A stretch of DNA of 45,796 bases from Deltaproteobacteria bacterium (GCA_030621515.1 JAUXHN010000009.1:1-45796), one strand, 5' to 3'. Positions 15,809 through 24,413 are shown, numbered from the stretch's first letter. Program-made: numbers and translations. The notes: generated by a model from the letters alone, not told the origin.

Positions 15809-18064
15809 CTACAGCATGGAGACCGGATCTATATCCAGGCGTATTCGGACCCCGGTCGGTGGTGACTCGATCTGCGAGACGACCTCGCTCAACAGTTTCC
15901 TGATCTGTATCTGACGCTTCGCACGGAGCATTATCCTCCAGCGATATCGATTCTGAAGATACGGAATCGGCGCGGGCACCGGCCCCAGCATGGATATCGG
16001 CGGGCGATCGATCTTCCTCCAGGCATCCCTCAAGTTGGAAAAGATATCCCGTGCGGCCATCTCCACCTTTGGCCCGTCGTGACCGCTTAACCGAAGCGCC
16101 GCGAGCCTCCCGAAGGGCGGATATCCCAGCTCTTTTCTGTTCTCTGATTCATATGCGGCGAAAGAGCCATAGTCATGGGTGCGGGCAAAAGCGACGGCCG
16201 GGTGCCCGGGGCTGTACGTCTGGATCAGGGCCCTTCCACCGAGGGAGGAGCGACCCGCCCGTCCGGCGACCTGGGTAAGGAGCGCGAAGGTGCGCTCGGC
16301 GGCGCGGAAGTCGGGCATGTGCAATCCGACGTCGCCGAGGAGAACCCCCACGAGTGTGACCCTCGGAAAATCGTGCCCCTTGGTCACCATCTGTGTGCCC
16401 ACCAGGATATCGATCTCCCCTTGTCGAAGCAGCTCGAGCACCGGCTGCGCTCCACGACCCATCGCCGAATCACGGTCGAGACGAGCCACGCGGGCGCTCG
16501 GGTAGAGCTTCGCGAGCAACTCCTCCACCTTCTGGGTGCCCATACCCAGGGGTTCGAGATCCGGCGCGCCGCAGGACGGGCACGCCTCGGGCACCGGTCG
16601 GCGTGCGCCACAGTAATGACACATCACCCCCGGGGGCCGGCTGTGAAAAGTGAGAGAGACCGCGCAATCGTCGCAGCGAAGGGCATTTCCGCAGCTCGAA
16701 CAGATCAAGCTGGGCGCGAAACCGCGCCTGTTCAAGAAGAGTATCGCCTGCTCCTTTTGCTCGAGAACCCGAGTGAGTTCCTCGTGGAGCGGGTCCGAGA
16801 TCACCTTCTGCCCACCGGGCCCAAACCCATGAGTGGTCAGATCGACGATCTCTATCTCGGGCAGGGGCTGCCTGGTGGGTCGCTCGGTGAGCTCGAGCCG
16901 GGTCAGCTTTCCGATATCGGCGTTGTGAAACGTCTCCATGGAAGGAGTCGCGGATCCCAGAACGGCCACGGCGCCGGCCCGAGCGGCCCGGAGCAGCGCG
17001 AGATCGCGAGCGTTGTAAGGAAAACCCCGCTCCTGCTTGAACGATCCGTCGTGCTCCTCGTCCACAACCACTATCCCCAGATCCTCCACCGGAGCGAATA
17101 CGGCGGACCTAACGCCCACAGCGACTTTCACCGCACCAGTGCGAAGGAGCTTCCACTGATCGAAACGCTCACGGTCGGTCAACCCCGAATGCCACACCGC
17201 GAGAGACTCGCCGAACCGCGCCCGATAACGGTTCACGAGCTGTGGCGTCAACGTGATCTCGGGCACCAGGACAAGAGCGCCGCGCCCGTGACTTGTCGTC
17301 TCCTCGATGGCCCGCAGGTACACCTCGGTTTTTCCCGAACCTGTGATCCCCTGAAGTAAAAACCCACGGTATTCGCCGGAATCTATGGCTGTGACAATGG
17401 ACGCAACCGCCCTGTCCTGTTGAGCCGTCAGGGTCGGCGGGGTATCGCGATCCACCGAAGTCAACCAGAAGGGATCCGGCGGCCGCTCGCGCTCCTCCAC
17501 CTCAACCATCTCATCCTGAACGAGCCTTCGAACGTGCTTCGAGGCATCCGAATACACAGAGCGCAACCGGGGCAACGCCATCGGGCCGGACTCGACGATC
17601 ATGGCCAGAACCGCAGCCCGCTTCGGCGCGCGCCGGGTCATCCCGTCCAGCGCATCGGGCGCCCGCATCAAGGCCGTCACAACCTTGTGAACCCGATCCT
17701 TCACCCTCGGAGATCGCACCGAACCCCCGCTCGTGAGGGGATCGATCCCGGGTGGGAGCGCCGACCGCAGCACTTCTCCTATGGGATGCATGTAATAATC
17801 CGCGGCCTCGACCAGGAAGGCCAACAGCTCTCGCGGCAAGGCCGGTTCGTCATCCAGAAGTGACTCCACCTTCTTTATCTTGAAACCGGGATCCTGCGTG
17901 CTGTGCGATTCGGACAGGAGGTATCCCGCCAGCTTCCTTCGTCCGAACGAAACCAGAACCCTCGCGCCCGCAACGGGATCTCCTATCTCCTGCGGAACCT
18001 CGTACAGGAAGGTACGACGCAATGGAGCAGGAACGGCCACATTCCATATCCGCGAAGCGCTCAT
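15809..18064 (-). CDS. priA: Primosomal protein N', replication-restart helicase PriA
   Basis: PriA is the 3'-5' helicase that reloads the replisome at stalled forks. The 751-aa protein has the N-terminal DNA-binding domain (VAVPAPLRRTFLYEVP, GARVLVSFGRRKLAGYL), Walker A GITGSGKTEVY, the DEEH box VVVDEEHDGSFKQ and GSATPSMET. The zinc-binding insert has pairs CSSCG, CDDC, CHYCG and CPSCG. Helicase motifs GTQMVTKGHDFPRVTLVG and QVAGRAGR follow. The true start is ATG 18064 behind GAGGGGTGGCCCAG. The longer track ORF reads back through the upstream gene in another frame. Its ATG overlaps the stop of the FlhB-like gene. Confidence 0.95.
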   Translation of the reverse strand: MSASRIWNVAVPAPLRRTFLYEVPQEIGDPVAGARVLVSFGRRKLAGYLLSESHSTQDPGFKIKKVESLLDDEPALPRELLAFLVEAADYYMHPIGEVLRSALPPGIDPLTSGGSVRSPRVKDRVHKVVTALMRAPDALDGMTRRAPKRAAVLAMIVESGPMALPRLRSVYSDASKHVRRLVQDEMVEVEERERPPDPFWLTSVDRDTPPTLTAQQDRAVASIVTAIDSGEYRGFLLQGITGSGKTEVYLRAIEETTSHGRGALVLVPEITLTPQLVNRYRARFGESLAVWHSGLTDRERFDQWKLLRTGAVKVAVGVRSAVFAPVEDLGIVVVDEEHDGSFKQERGFPYNARDLALLRAARAGAVAVLGSATPSMETFHNADIGKLTRLELTERPTRQPLPEIEIVDLTTHGFGPGGQKVISDPLHEELTRVLEQKEQAILFLNRRGFAPSLICSSCGNALRCDDCAVSLTFHSRPPGVMCHYCGARRPVPEACPSCGAPDLEPLGMGTQKVEELLAKLYPSARVARLDRDSAMGRGAQPVLELLRQGEIDILVGTQMVTKGHDFPRVTLVGVLLGDVGLHMPDFRAAERTFALLTQVAGRAGRSSLGGRALIQTYSPGHPAVAFARTHDYGSFAAYESENRKELGYPPFGRLAALRLSGHDGPKVEMAARDIFSNLRDAWRKIDRPPISMLGPVPAPIPYLQNRYRWRIMLRAKRQIQIRKLLSEVVSQIESPPTGVRIRLDIDPVSML

Positions 18065-18756
18065 CTGGGCCACCCCTCGCCCATCTTCGCGCGGACACGA
18101 GATCGCGCCGCCCGGTCGCCCGAGGCCGCTCGCTCCTCCCTCACAGCCTCGCTCCTGGTCAGATGCAGGCGCCTCCAGATCCGCGCGCGTCGAAGCGCAA
18201 GATCGATCATGCCCACCAGGCACATCACCACCCCCGCCGCCGCGATCAGGGAAAACAGGAGATCCGCCGGGGCCGAGCCCGCACCCGTGGACGAAAATCC
18301 ATGGCCGCCGATTATCTTTATGGATAGCAACGTGAACGCCGCGACTCCCGCAGCGTTCAGAACAAACGAGGAGACCCTTGCGGGTTTTTCTTGGGGGATG
18401 GAAACTGCGGTTTGCCCCACGCCGCGCCGGGCCATGAGAGCCGGAATTACTGCGCCTGCCAGAGCGACAGCGAACAGGGCTCCGAGAAAGGGCAGCAAAA
18501 AGACGATACCTCTGCCGAGGCAACCGTAAAGAGCCGTCGTCGGATCTGGGCGCAGTGTCACCGCATCGAACAGGCCGTGGCGCACCAATTCCACGGTGGT
18601 CCCCGCCAGCCACTCCTTCATCGACACGAACATCGCGGCGCTGACGATCAACACCAGGCCGCCGGTCAGGACCCGCGATCCGGCAAACAGGCCCTCGCGC
18701 GCCGCAGCGGCGATCCTCTCATGAGATGGGGGTACTACACGGCCACCGGTTTCCAT
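18061..18756 (-). CDS. Truncated FlhB/SctU-like export-apparatus membrane protein
   Basis: The 231-aa protein has four predicted transmembrane segments. Its N-terminal block PPSHERIAAAAREGLFAGSRVL resembles the PTPKRLREAREKGQVPRS start of FlhB. Its tail LALRRARIWRRLHLTRSEAVREE..SGDRAARSRVRAKM resembles the linker that follows the FlhB membrane domain (MTRQEVKEE..EGDP.IK.R.R). It ends there, without the cytoplasmic autocleaving NPTH domain. It could be a decayed or repurposed FlhB. No other flagellar or type III gene is in the window. The stop overlaps the priA start in ATGA. The start ATG 18756 lacks a ribosome site but has TAGACT 6 bases upstream. Confidence 0.65.
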   Translation of the reverse strand: METGGRVVPPSHERIAAAAREGLFAGSRVLTGGLVLIVSAAMFVSMKEWLAGTTVELVRHGLFDAVTLRPDPTTALYGCLGRGIVFLLPFLGALFAVALAGAVIPALMARRGVGQTAVSIPQEKPARVSSFVLNAAGVAAFTLLSIKIIGGHGFSSTGAGSAPADLLFSLIAAAGVVMCLVGMIDLALRRARIWRRLHLTRSEAVREERAASGDRAARSRVRAKMGEGWPR

Positions 18757-18828
18757 GGGTAGAGTCTAGAACGACGGCATCAGACTTGGAAGTAGGGCAA
18801 TGTAGAAAAAGGGCTTATTGGAGGCGCT

Positions 18829-19398
18829 TCAGTGTTTTCCACTCTTCCGATTCTCCAGGTCCTTGGCCGCAGCCAGAGCGACAGCAACCATCTCCTGCTC
18901 GTGAGTCCCGGTGCCGTCGGCGGCCTTTTTCGCTTCGATTCTTTTAACCGATCTGGATATAACGGCTCCTGTAATGGACATGCAGATAAATAGCATAATG
19001 ATAACTGCAAAAACACCTATATATCGCAAGACCAGGGTCCCGAAAATCCAACTCCAGCTGTCTTTCTTGATGACAACAACGGTTTTTCCTTCGAGTTTCT
19101 TTTTGGAAACCGCAATGGAATGCCATTTCAGATTGCCGTAGTCTGTAATCTGTGTAGTTTCCTCTCGCTCAATTGTTTTTATGTCTTTGTGATCCTTCAG
19201 GAGACCTTCATAGAAGTCCACAATTTCGTCGCGAGACATTGCTGTTTTCATCTCTACACGATCTTCTGTCCTGTCGACGACCTCACTTCCGGGAACAACG
19301 GGAACTCCAAGAAAATCCTCTGCCAGGAGAGGCGTTGTAAAGATTGTCAGAAGAGCGACTACGGCAAACATCGTTTTCTTTGTTTTTGCTAACTTCAT
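18829..19398 (-). CDS. OadG-like gamma subunit with extra periplasmic domain
   Basis: From ATG 19398 the 189-aa product has a signal peptide (TMFAVVALLTIFTTPLLA). Next is a ~100-residue extracytoplasmic domain (VPVVPGSEVV, SRDEIVDFYEGLLKDHK). Last come one transmembrane helix (RYIGVFAVIIMLFICMSITGAVISRSV) and a short cytoplasmic tail ending EQEMVAVALAAAKDLENRK. Helix and tail resemble OadG, whose tail often reads like ELVAVIAAA. The signal peptide plus periplasmic domain is not usual for OadG. It lies 10 nt after oadB2, so it is probably its partner. TTG 19416 and ATG 19407 are alternative starts. Confidence 0.65.
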   Translation of the reverse strand: MKLAKTKKTMFAVVALLTIFTTPLLAEDFLGVPVVPGSEVVDRTEDRVEMKTAMSRDEIVDFYEGLLKDHKDIKTIEREETTQITDYGNLKWHSIAVSKKKLEGKTVVVIKKDSWSWIFGTLVLRYIGVFAVIIMLFICMSITGAVISRSVKRIEAKKAADGTGTHEQEMVAVALAAAKDLENRKSGKH

Positions 19399-19408
19399 AA
19401 TGGCCATC

Positions 19409-20551
19409 TCAATCAAACATGCTGATAAACATCCCGGCTGCGGCAGCCGAGCCGATAACTCCAGCCAGATTTGGTCCCAACGCGTGCATTAGCAGATTAT
19501 TGGATTCGTCATATTTTTGACCCTCGGTCTGACAGACTCGTGCTGCCATTGGAACAGCCGAAACCCCCGCCGCGCCGATTATGGGATTGATCTTGGTCTT
19601 GACAAAAAAGTTCATAATCTTGGCGGTCAATATGCCGCCGACTGTACATACCGCGAAGTCGACAAGGCCCAATCCGAAGATCAATAGCGGTTTCCAGGTG
19701 AGAAACTTTTCGGCATGCATTGTGGCGCCCACGGAGAGTCCCAGGAAGATCGTTACGATGTTCATCAAGGCACCCTGCGATGTCCCGGTCAGGCGCTCTA
19801 CAACACCACTTTCCTTCATCAGGTTGCCGAACATGAACATTCCCAGAAGCGGTATGACCGAAGGCACGAGCAACGCGATGATGGTCACAGCTACAATTGG
19901 GAAAAAGATTTTTTCTGTCTGGGAGACCGGTCTGAGCTGACTCATCCTTATCATTCGTTCTTTCTTTGTAGTCAGTAATCGAATGATGGGAGGTTGCAAA
20001 AGCGGGACCATGGCCATGTACGAATATGCCGCCAGCGCATTGGGCCCCAGTAACTGCGGAGCCAGGTGCTGCGTCAAATAGACTGTCGTCGGCCCGTCAG
20101 CGCCGCCGATAATACTGACCGAGGCCGCCTCCTTGAGAGTGAAACCGGCGATCACCGTGCCGGTGAAGGTGATGAACACACCAAGCTGTGCGCCGGCTCC
20201 AATGAGCAGCGACTTGGGATTGGCTATGAGCGGCCCAAAATCGGTCATGGCCCCGAGACCCAGGAAGATGACACAAGGAATCACCTCCCACTCCAATCCA
20301 TAATGGTAGAATATTTGCAGGAGTTGGTCGTGGCCATGGGAATGGCCCATCAGTGGAACCAGCGGGAAATTGACGATGAATATTCCGAAACCGATGGGAA
20401 GAAGCAGCAAAGGTTCAAACTTCTTTGCAATCGCCAGGTATATGAACCCCCCACCAACAACCCACATGATGAGGTATTTCCAACTAAACGTCGGTATTCC
20501 CGTCGTGTAGATTATGCCCCACAACGTATCTAATGCGTCGTATATGCTCAT
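19409..20551 (-). CDS. Second sodium-pumping decarboxylase beta subunit
   Basis: The 380-aa membrane protein carries all core motifs of OadB/Mmd[84 protein letters not shown] and HALGPNLAGVIGSAAAAG. It decarboxylates carboxybiotin and exports Na+. Unlike the oadB at 7531 it lacks the acidic N-terminal insertion and has a His-rich loop (GHSHGHDQ). No alpha subunit is next to it. It may use the OadA at 8904 or another one elsewhere. It is followed by the gamma-like gene. Confidence 0.88.
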   Translation of the reverse strand: MSIYDALDTLWGIIYTTGIPTFSWKYLIMWVVGGGFIYLAIAKKFEPLLLLPIGFGIFIVNFPLVPLMGHSHGHDQLLQIFYHYGLEWEVIPCVIFLGLGAMTDFGPLIANPKSLLIGAGAQLGVFITFTGTVIAGFTLKEAASVSIIGGADGPTTVYLTQHLAPQLLGPNALAAYSYMAMVPLLQPPIIRLLTTKKERMIRMSQLRPVSQTEKIFFPIVAVTIIALLVPSVIPLLGMFMFGNLMKESGVVERLTGTSQGALMNIVTIFLGLSVGATMHAEKFLTWKPLLIFGLGLVDFAVCTVGGILTAKIMNFFVKTKINPIIGAAGVSAVPMAARVCQTEGQKYDESNNLLMHALGPNLAGVIGSAAAAGMFISMFD

Positions 20552-20809
20552 GAACCCTCGAAATCCCTATTTTTTACAATGAGTTGAACTGAATGATGCA
20601 CGAAGACACCTGCTGCTGCTACGCTGGTTGTAATGAAACAATATCTGGATACAAAACAACAAAAATCGCTGTTCATGGCCGTTACAAAACCACCTTTTTC
20701 GCCCAAGGTCAAGCCCCAGACCCGGAAATTCGGCGTGACCGGCGGGTGCTCGCCGGATTCGGCGGGAACAACAGAATTCACACCGAACTTTACGCGACCG
20801 TGGCAAGGG
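20552..20809. other. 258-bp intergenic region with GC-rich hairpin
   Basis: No convincing gene was found. CCGGCG (20739-20744) and CGCCGG (20751-20756) form a 6-bp stem with a 6-base loop, next to further GGCGGG-like repeats. It lies downstream of the ORP-like cluster and upstream of oadB2 on the minus strand. No T-run follows, so it could be a dispersed palindromic repeat rather than a terminator. Confidence 0.4.
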
Positions 20810-21676
20810 TTATTCCAGTAATCGAACGATATCTCTCCACGTCTTTTCGAGGGCAGTCTTTACCTCGGGGATCACCAGGGGAGTCTCCCTCCGGGCGAGG
20901 GCCCTGGGAACTCCTTCGTCGAATGGGACCCTTCCCACCGTATGCGCCCCGCGATTTTTCACCATCTCCTCGATCTCCTCGGTGACCGCCACGCTCAGGT
21001 CGTACTTGTTGACCACCACTGCCGATTCGAGCTTGAAGTGATCGCACAGGTCGAGCATTCGTTTCAGATCGTGCGCCCCGGACGACGACGGCTCCGTGAC
21101 CGCCACCACCAGATCGACTCCACCGACGGCTGGATGGACCGGGCATCCAATGCCGGGCGGCCCGTCGAAGATCGCCAGATCGATGTTGCGCTCCATCGCG
21201 ATGAGTTTTGTATCGGCGCGCACCTTTGCCACCAGTTTTCCCGAGTTGTCCTGCGCAATGCCCAGAGCGCCGTGAACCATGGGCCCCGTCGATGTCTCCC
21301 GGTGGAACAGGGTACCGGCCCTGTTGTTCATAAAAGTGATGCAGTCCTCGGGGCAGACAACACTGCACGCACGACAACCCTCGCAGAGAAGATCGTTCAC
21401 CCTTGCAAGATTATCGATCACCGGAATCGCCTCGTAGCGGCACGCGTTCTCGCATTCGCCGCAACCGGTGCACTTGTTCTCATCGACACGCGCTCTTTTG
21501 CCCGCGAGGAACGGTTCTTCCACGAAATCCTCTCCGTGCATCAGCAACGCAAGGTTTGCCGCGTCCACGTCGCAATCGCCCAGGGCGACAGGCCCCTTCG
21601 CCAGGTGCGCAAAGGCGGCGGTGAAGGAGGTCTTGCCGGTGCCGCCCTTGCCGCTCACCACTACTATCTCCTTCAT
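20810..21676 (-). CDS. MinD-superfamily ATPase with inserted ferredoxin domain (ORP-cluster type)
   Basis: The 288-aa protein begins with a deviant Walker A, VVSGKGGTGKTSFTAAFA. A two-[4Fe-4S] ferredoxin insert follows at residues ~65-115 (CTGCGECENAC and CEGCRACSVVCP). The ATPase core resumes with FDGPPGIGCPVHPA and VAVTEPSSSG. Such proteins occur in pairs in anaerobes. In Desulfovibrio vulgaris two of them (DVU2103 and DVU2104) belong to the orange protein complex. It overlaps its sister at 21673 in ATGA and is the last gene of the cluster. It probably couples ATP use to Fe-S or metal-cluster handling. Confidence 0.88.
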   Translation of the reverse strand: MKEIVVVSGKGGTGKTSFTAAFAHLAKGPVALGDCDVDAANLALLMHGEDFVEEPFLAGKRARVDENKCTGCGECENACRYEAIPVIDNLARVNDLLCEGCRACSVVCPEDCITFMNNRAGTLFHRETSTGPMVHGALGIAQDNSGKLVAKVRADTKLIAMERNIDLAIFDGPPGIGCPVHPAVGGVDLVVAVTEPSSSGAHDLKRMLDLCDHFKLESAVVVNKYDLSVAVTEEIEEMVKNRGAHTVGRVPFDEGVPRALARRETPLVIPEVKTALEKTWRDIVRLLE

Positions 21677-22542
21677 GGGGATACTCCTTGCGCCAGGGAG
21701 AGCAGGCCCTGAGCCAGCTTCACGATAGAGCTCGCAAACTCGGAACTGTCCTCCATGGGCATTCGCGAGGCGGCGTATGATTCGGCGACCGCGCGATCGA
21801 ACGGGATCTCGGCGAGCACCGGGATCGATCTGGCCTCCAGCAGGGCGCGGGTCCCGTCACCACCAATATCCGACCTGTTGATCACCGCAGCCATTTTCCT
21901 TCCCAGGGCTTTTCCCATCTCCAGCGCGAGGATGAGATCGTGCTCGCCGAAGGGTGTCGGTTCCGTTACCAGCAACACCAGGTCGGCGATCTCCACTGCG
22001 GCCATCGCCGAACAGGAGGTTCCCGGCGGGGCGTCGATTACCACCAGGCGATCGCCATCCGCATTTTCGGTTGACGCTTCCACGACGCCGGAGATCAACG
22101 GAGTGACCCGCGCCTCTCCCACGTCCAGGGTCGCCGAATAGAACTCGAGACCATTCGAGTCGCCGTGCGTGATGGTCCCGATCTCCCGCCCGGTCTCCTG
22201 CAGAAAACCCTCGGGGCAGGCGAGCACGCAGGCGCCGCACCCGTGGCACAGCTCGTCGAAGACGATCACGCTTCCCTTTGCGGAAAGAATCGCGTTGAAC
22301 GCGCAAATCTCCTGGCACTTTCCGTGGGCAGCGCAGGTCCGTCCTTCAAGGGTGGGTATTTTCACGGTGAAACGTTTCTCTTCGATCACATCGGGCTTGA
22401 GGAAGAGGTGTCCGTTCGGTTCCTCCGCGTCCGCGTCCACATATGTGACCGCTTTATTCCCGTCAGCCCACAGCCTCGCGAGACTCGTGGAGATCAGGGT
22501 CTTGCCGGTGCCGCCCTTGCCGCTGGCCACGGAGATGATCAT
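21673..22542 (-). CDS. Second MinD-superfamily ATPase with ferredoxin insert
   Basis: From ATG 22542 (MIISVASGKGGTGKTL) the 289-aa product has the deviant Walker A. The ferredoxin-like insert has a first Cys set (CAAHGKCQEICAFNA) that looks less canonical than the second (CHGCGACVLACP). The core motifs IDAPPGTSCS and LVTEPTPFGEHDL follow. This asymmetric spacing is seen in the orange-protein ATPases. The start shares a base with the stop of the NifX-like gene upstream (TGATG), and its end overlaps the next ATPase. The track's longer ORF is an artefact of the upstream gene. Confidence 0.88.
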   Translation of the reverse strand: MIISVASGKGGTGKTLISTSLARLWADGNKAVTYVDADAEEPNGHLFLKPDVIEEKRFTVKIPTLEGRTCAAHGKCQEICAFNAILSAKGSVIVFDELCHGCGACVLACPEGFLQETGREIGTITHGDSNGLEFYSATLDVGEARVTPLISGVVEASTENADGDRLVVIDAPPGTSCSAMAAVEIADLVLLVTEPTPFGEHDLILALEMGKALGRKMAAVINRSDIGGDGTRALLEARSIPVLAEIPFDRAVAESYAASRMPMEDSSEFASSIVKLAQGLLSLAQGVSP

Positions 22543-22901
22543 CAGTATTTCACGATCTGCATTTGCGTGAGCTGCCCGGCTACCATCTTGTCGAGGGCCT
22601 GCCCCGCGGTGAGACCCTGCGGGGCGTTCCACATCTGAATTCCGAGTCTGCTCAGGGCTTCGTATGCCTTTGGACCGAATCGACCGGCGATAACCGCGTC
22701 CACATTGGCGCCGGACATCGTGGCGGCAGCTCCGGTTCCCGCGCCGTGGGCTGCCTCGACCGATTCATTGTCGATAGTCGAAATGATTTCCCTTGTTTCG
22801 GCATCCACAATGAGGAACACCCCCGCCCGACCGAAGCGGGGATCGATCAGCGTGTCGAGATCCCCGGCGTGTTCCAGTGTGATTGCTACCAGCTTGCCCA
22901 T
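22542..22901 (-). CDS. NifX/NifB-C family protein (ORP-like), copy A
   Basis: The 119-aa protein has the RNase-H-like NifX fold pattern: VAITLEHAGDLDTLIDPRFGRAGVFLIVD, GAGTGAAATMSGANVDAVIAGRFGPKAYEAL, ending ALDKMVAGQLTQ. Family members bind Mo-Fe-S or Mo-Cu-S cofactors and include the orange protein of Desulfovibrio. No nifHDK genes are present, so nitrogenase maturation is not implied. It is sandwiched between the second NifX-like gene and the ATPases with one-base overlaps, which supports joint action. The bound metal cannot be read from sequence. Confidence 0.88.
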   Translation of the reverse strand: MGKLVAITLEHAGDLDTLIDPRFGRAGVFLIVDAETREIISTIDNESVEAAHGAGTGAAATMSGANVDAVIAGRFGPKAYEALSRLGIQMWNAPQGLTAGQALDKMVAGQLTQMQIVKY

Positions 22902-23300
22902 TCAGTGACCCCCGCAACTATCAGCGTGATCGTGAGCGCACGGCACGATTCCCTTGATGTCACCCCGCAAGTAGGCGTCCAGGACATTCTTGACATTTCC
23001 GATGGCCCCGGTGGCGACCTCTATTCCCATGTTGATGAAAAGGTCGATCGCTCTGGGTCCCATACCTCCCGCCAGGATCACGTTTGCACCCAGATCCCTG
23101 ATGAAGGCCGGCATAACACCTGGCTGGTGGCTGCCGTAGAACGAGTTGCGCTCCACCTTGGACTCCATAACCGTATCCCCTTCTATGCTCACCATGAAAT
23201 AGTATGGACACCTGCCGAAGTGTTGGCTCACCTGCCCGTCGAAACCCTTGTCATCCTCGACGGCGATGGCGATGTACTTTTTGGTTTTCTGTTCGTTCAC
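22902..23300 (-). CDS. NifX/NifB-C family protein, copy B, with His/Cys tail
   Basis: The 132-aa protein has KYIAIAVEDDKGFDGQVSQHFGRCPYYFMV, the typical HFGRCP turn of this family, and GANVILAGGMGPRAIDLFINMGIEV. Its C-terminus adds CAHDHADSCGGH, a likely extra metal site. It is close in layout to the DVU2108-type orange protein, but identity would need an alignment. It lies directly upstream of copy A (no gap) and 32 nt after the Mrp ATPase. It is probably a metal-cluster carrier or binding subunit. Confidence 0.88.
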   Translation of the reverse strand: MNEQKTKKYIAIAVEDDKGFDGQVSQHFGRCPYYFMVSIEGDTVMESKVERNSFYGSHQPGVMPAFIRDLGANVILAGGMGPRAIDLFINMGIEVATGAIGNVKNVLDAYLRGDIKGIVPCAHDHADSCGGH

Positions 23301-23332
23301 TCTTGTTGCCTCCTTTCAGAAAAAATCGGGAT

Positions 23333-24178
23333 TTACCGATTCGTTTTTTCGTTCCATCCGCGTTCAAGGTTCGCAGCGATCTCCGTGAGCATCAGGGACG
23401 CGGGATTATCCGGCAGATCGACCACCAGCGGCTTGCCCGAGTCTCCCGCCGACACCATGGCGGGGGCGATCAGGATCCTTCCCAGAAACGGAACATCCAT
23501 CTCTTTTGCGGCCCGCTCCCCGCCCCCGGTCTTGAAGAGATCCACCCTGTGACCGCACTCGGGGCAGACAAACCCTGACAGGTTTTCCACGATGCCCAGC
23601 ACCCGCTGGTCCATGTCCCTCACAAAATTGACACACTTGCGCGAGTCCAGCAATGCCACATCCTGCGGAGAAGTGACTATCACCACGCCGTCGGAATCGG
23701 GGATCAGCTGGGCCACGGTCATGGGTTCGTCCCCTGTTCCGGGCGGGCAATCGACTATCAGGACATCGACGCCCTTCCAGTTGCCCTGGCCCAGGAATTG
23801 CCGGATGAGCGAGGACTTTCTGGGACCCCTCCAGGCCACGGGCACCGTGGTGTCCGGAAGAAAAGAGGCGATGGAGAGCACTCGCACTCCGTCTCGAGCC
23901 CTTGCCGGCGCGAGTGTGCCGTCATCGGAGCCGTAGACCCGATAGCCCTCCGTGCCTGTCATCAGGGCCACGTTGGGGCCGTGCAGATCCGCGTCCACTA
24001 TCCCCACTGATTTGCCCATGGCCGCAAATGCGTAGGCAATGTTCACCGAGATGGTGGTCTTGCCCACGCCTCCCTTCCCGCTCATGACCAGGATCTTGTG
24101 GGGCACTTCCGCCATGGCCGTCCGCGCGGCGCTCTCCTCTTGCTCCAGCTTGTGCGACATATTTACATTGCAAGACAT
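23333..24178 (-). CDS. Mrp/NBP35-type P-loop ATPase (Fe-S carrier)
   Basis: The 281-aa protein is a Mrp/NBP35-family ATPase: VMSGKGGVGKTTISVNIAYAF, VDADLHGPNVALM, LIVDCPPGTGDEPMTVAQL and VTSPQDVALLDSRKCVNF. GFVCPECGHRVDLF supplies the bridging CxxC. These proteins bind and pass on [4Fe-4S] clusters. In Desulfovibrio a longer Mrp protein (DVU2109) is part of the orange-protein system; here no NifX domain is fused, and separate NifX-like genes follow instead. It starts 2 bases after the DUF5320-like gene. The first ATG has no clear ribosome site, so coupling to the upstream gene is likely. Confidence 0.9.
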   Translation of the reverse strand: MSCNVNMSHKLEQEESAARTAMAEVPHKILVMSGKGGVGKTTISVNIAYAFAAMGKSVGIVDADLHGPNVALMTGTEGYRVYGSDDGTLAPARARDGVRVLSIASFLPDTTVPVAWRGPRKSSLIRQFLGQGNWKGVDVLIVDCPPGTGDEPMTVAQLIPDSDGVVIVTSPQDVALLDSRKCVNFVRDMDQRVLGIVENLSGFVCPECGHRVDLFKTGGGERAAKEMDVPFLGRILIAPAMVSAGDSGKPLVVDLPDNPASLMLTEIAANLERGWNEKTNR

Positions 24179-24180
24179 GG

Positions 24181-24399
24181 CTAACGATTACCCCGGCCGC
24201 GTCCACCCCGGCCCTGGCCCTGTCCGCCGCCACCACCCTGTCCGCGTCCCCGTCCACCACCCCGGGGTTCTCCTCCGCGTCCGATCCCGCGCAGAGGTTT
24301 TTCATTCTGCGCCGTGTCCTTGTCGTCGTTACATTTTCCAAGACCCCTTCCCGTTCTGGGGCCGTCTCCTTGTGGTCCTTTTCCATCAAATCCTGACAT
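24181..24399 (-). CDS. DUF5320-like small Gly/Arg-rich protein
   Basis: The 72-aa protein starts at ATG 24399 behind GGAGGATGAG. MSGFDGKGPQGDGPRTGRGLGKC matches the MPGFDRTGPxGxGPxTGRGxGxC start of DUF5320 proteins, which are often found beside NifX and MinD-type genes in anaerobes. The second half is almost only Gly, Arg and Gln (RGGEPRGGGRGRGQ, then GQGRGGRGRGNR). The track gives it as the tail of a 248-aa ORF, whose upper part overlaps the NifX-like gene in another frame. The role is unknown. It may be a disordered scaffold or nucleic-acid binder. Confidence 0.75.
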   Translation of the reverse strand: MSGFDGKGPQGDGPRTGRGLGKCNDDKDTAQNEKPLRGIGRGGEPRGGGRGRGQGGGGGQGQGRGGRGRGNR

Positions 24400-24413
24400 C
24401 TCATCCTCCTTGA

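Noticed and set aside
15809-18613. 934-aa PriA start given in the track
   Set aside because: The first 183 residues read the FlhB-like gene in a wrong frame. PriA homology begins at ATG 18064 with a ribosome site.
20548-20781. 77-aa minus-strand ORF just before oadB2
   Set aside because: It has no recognisable domain or ribosome site, and it runs through a GC-rich palindrome. Coding status is not supported.
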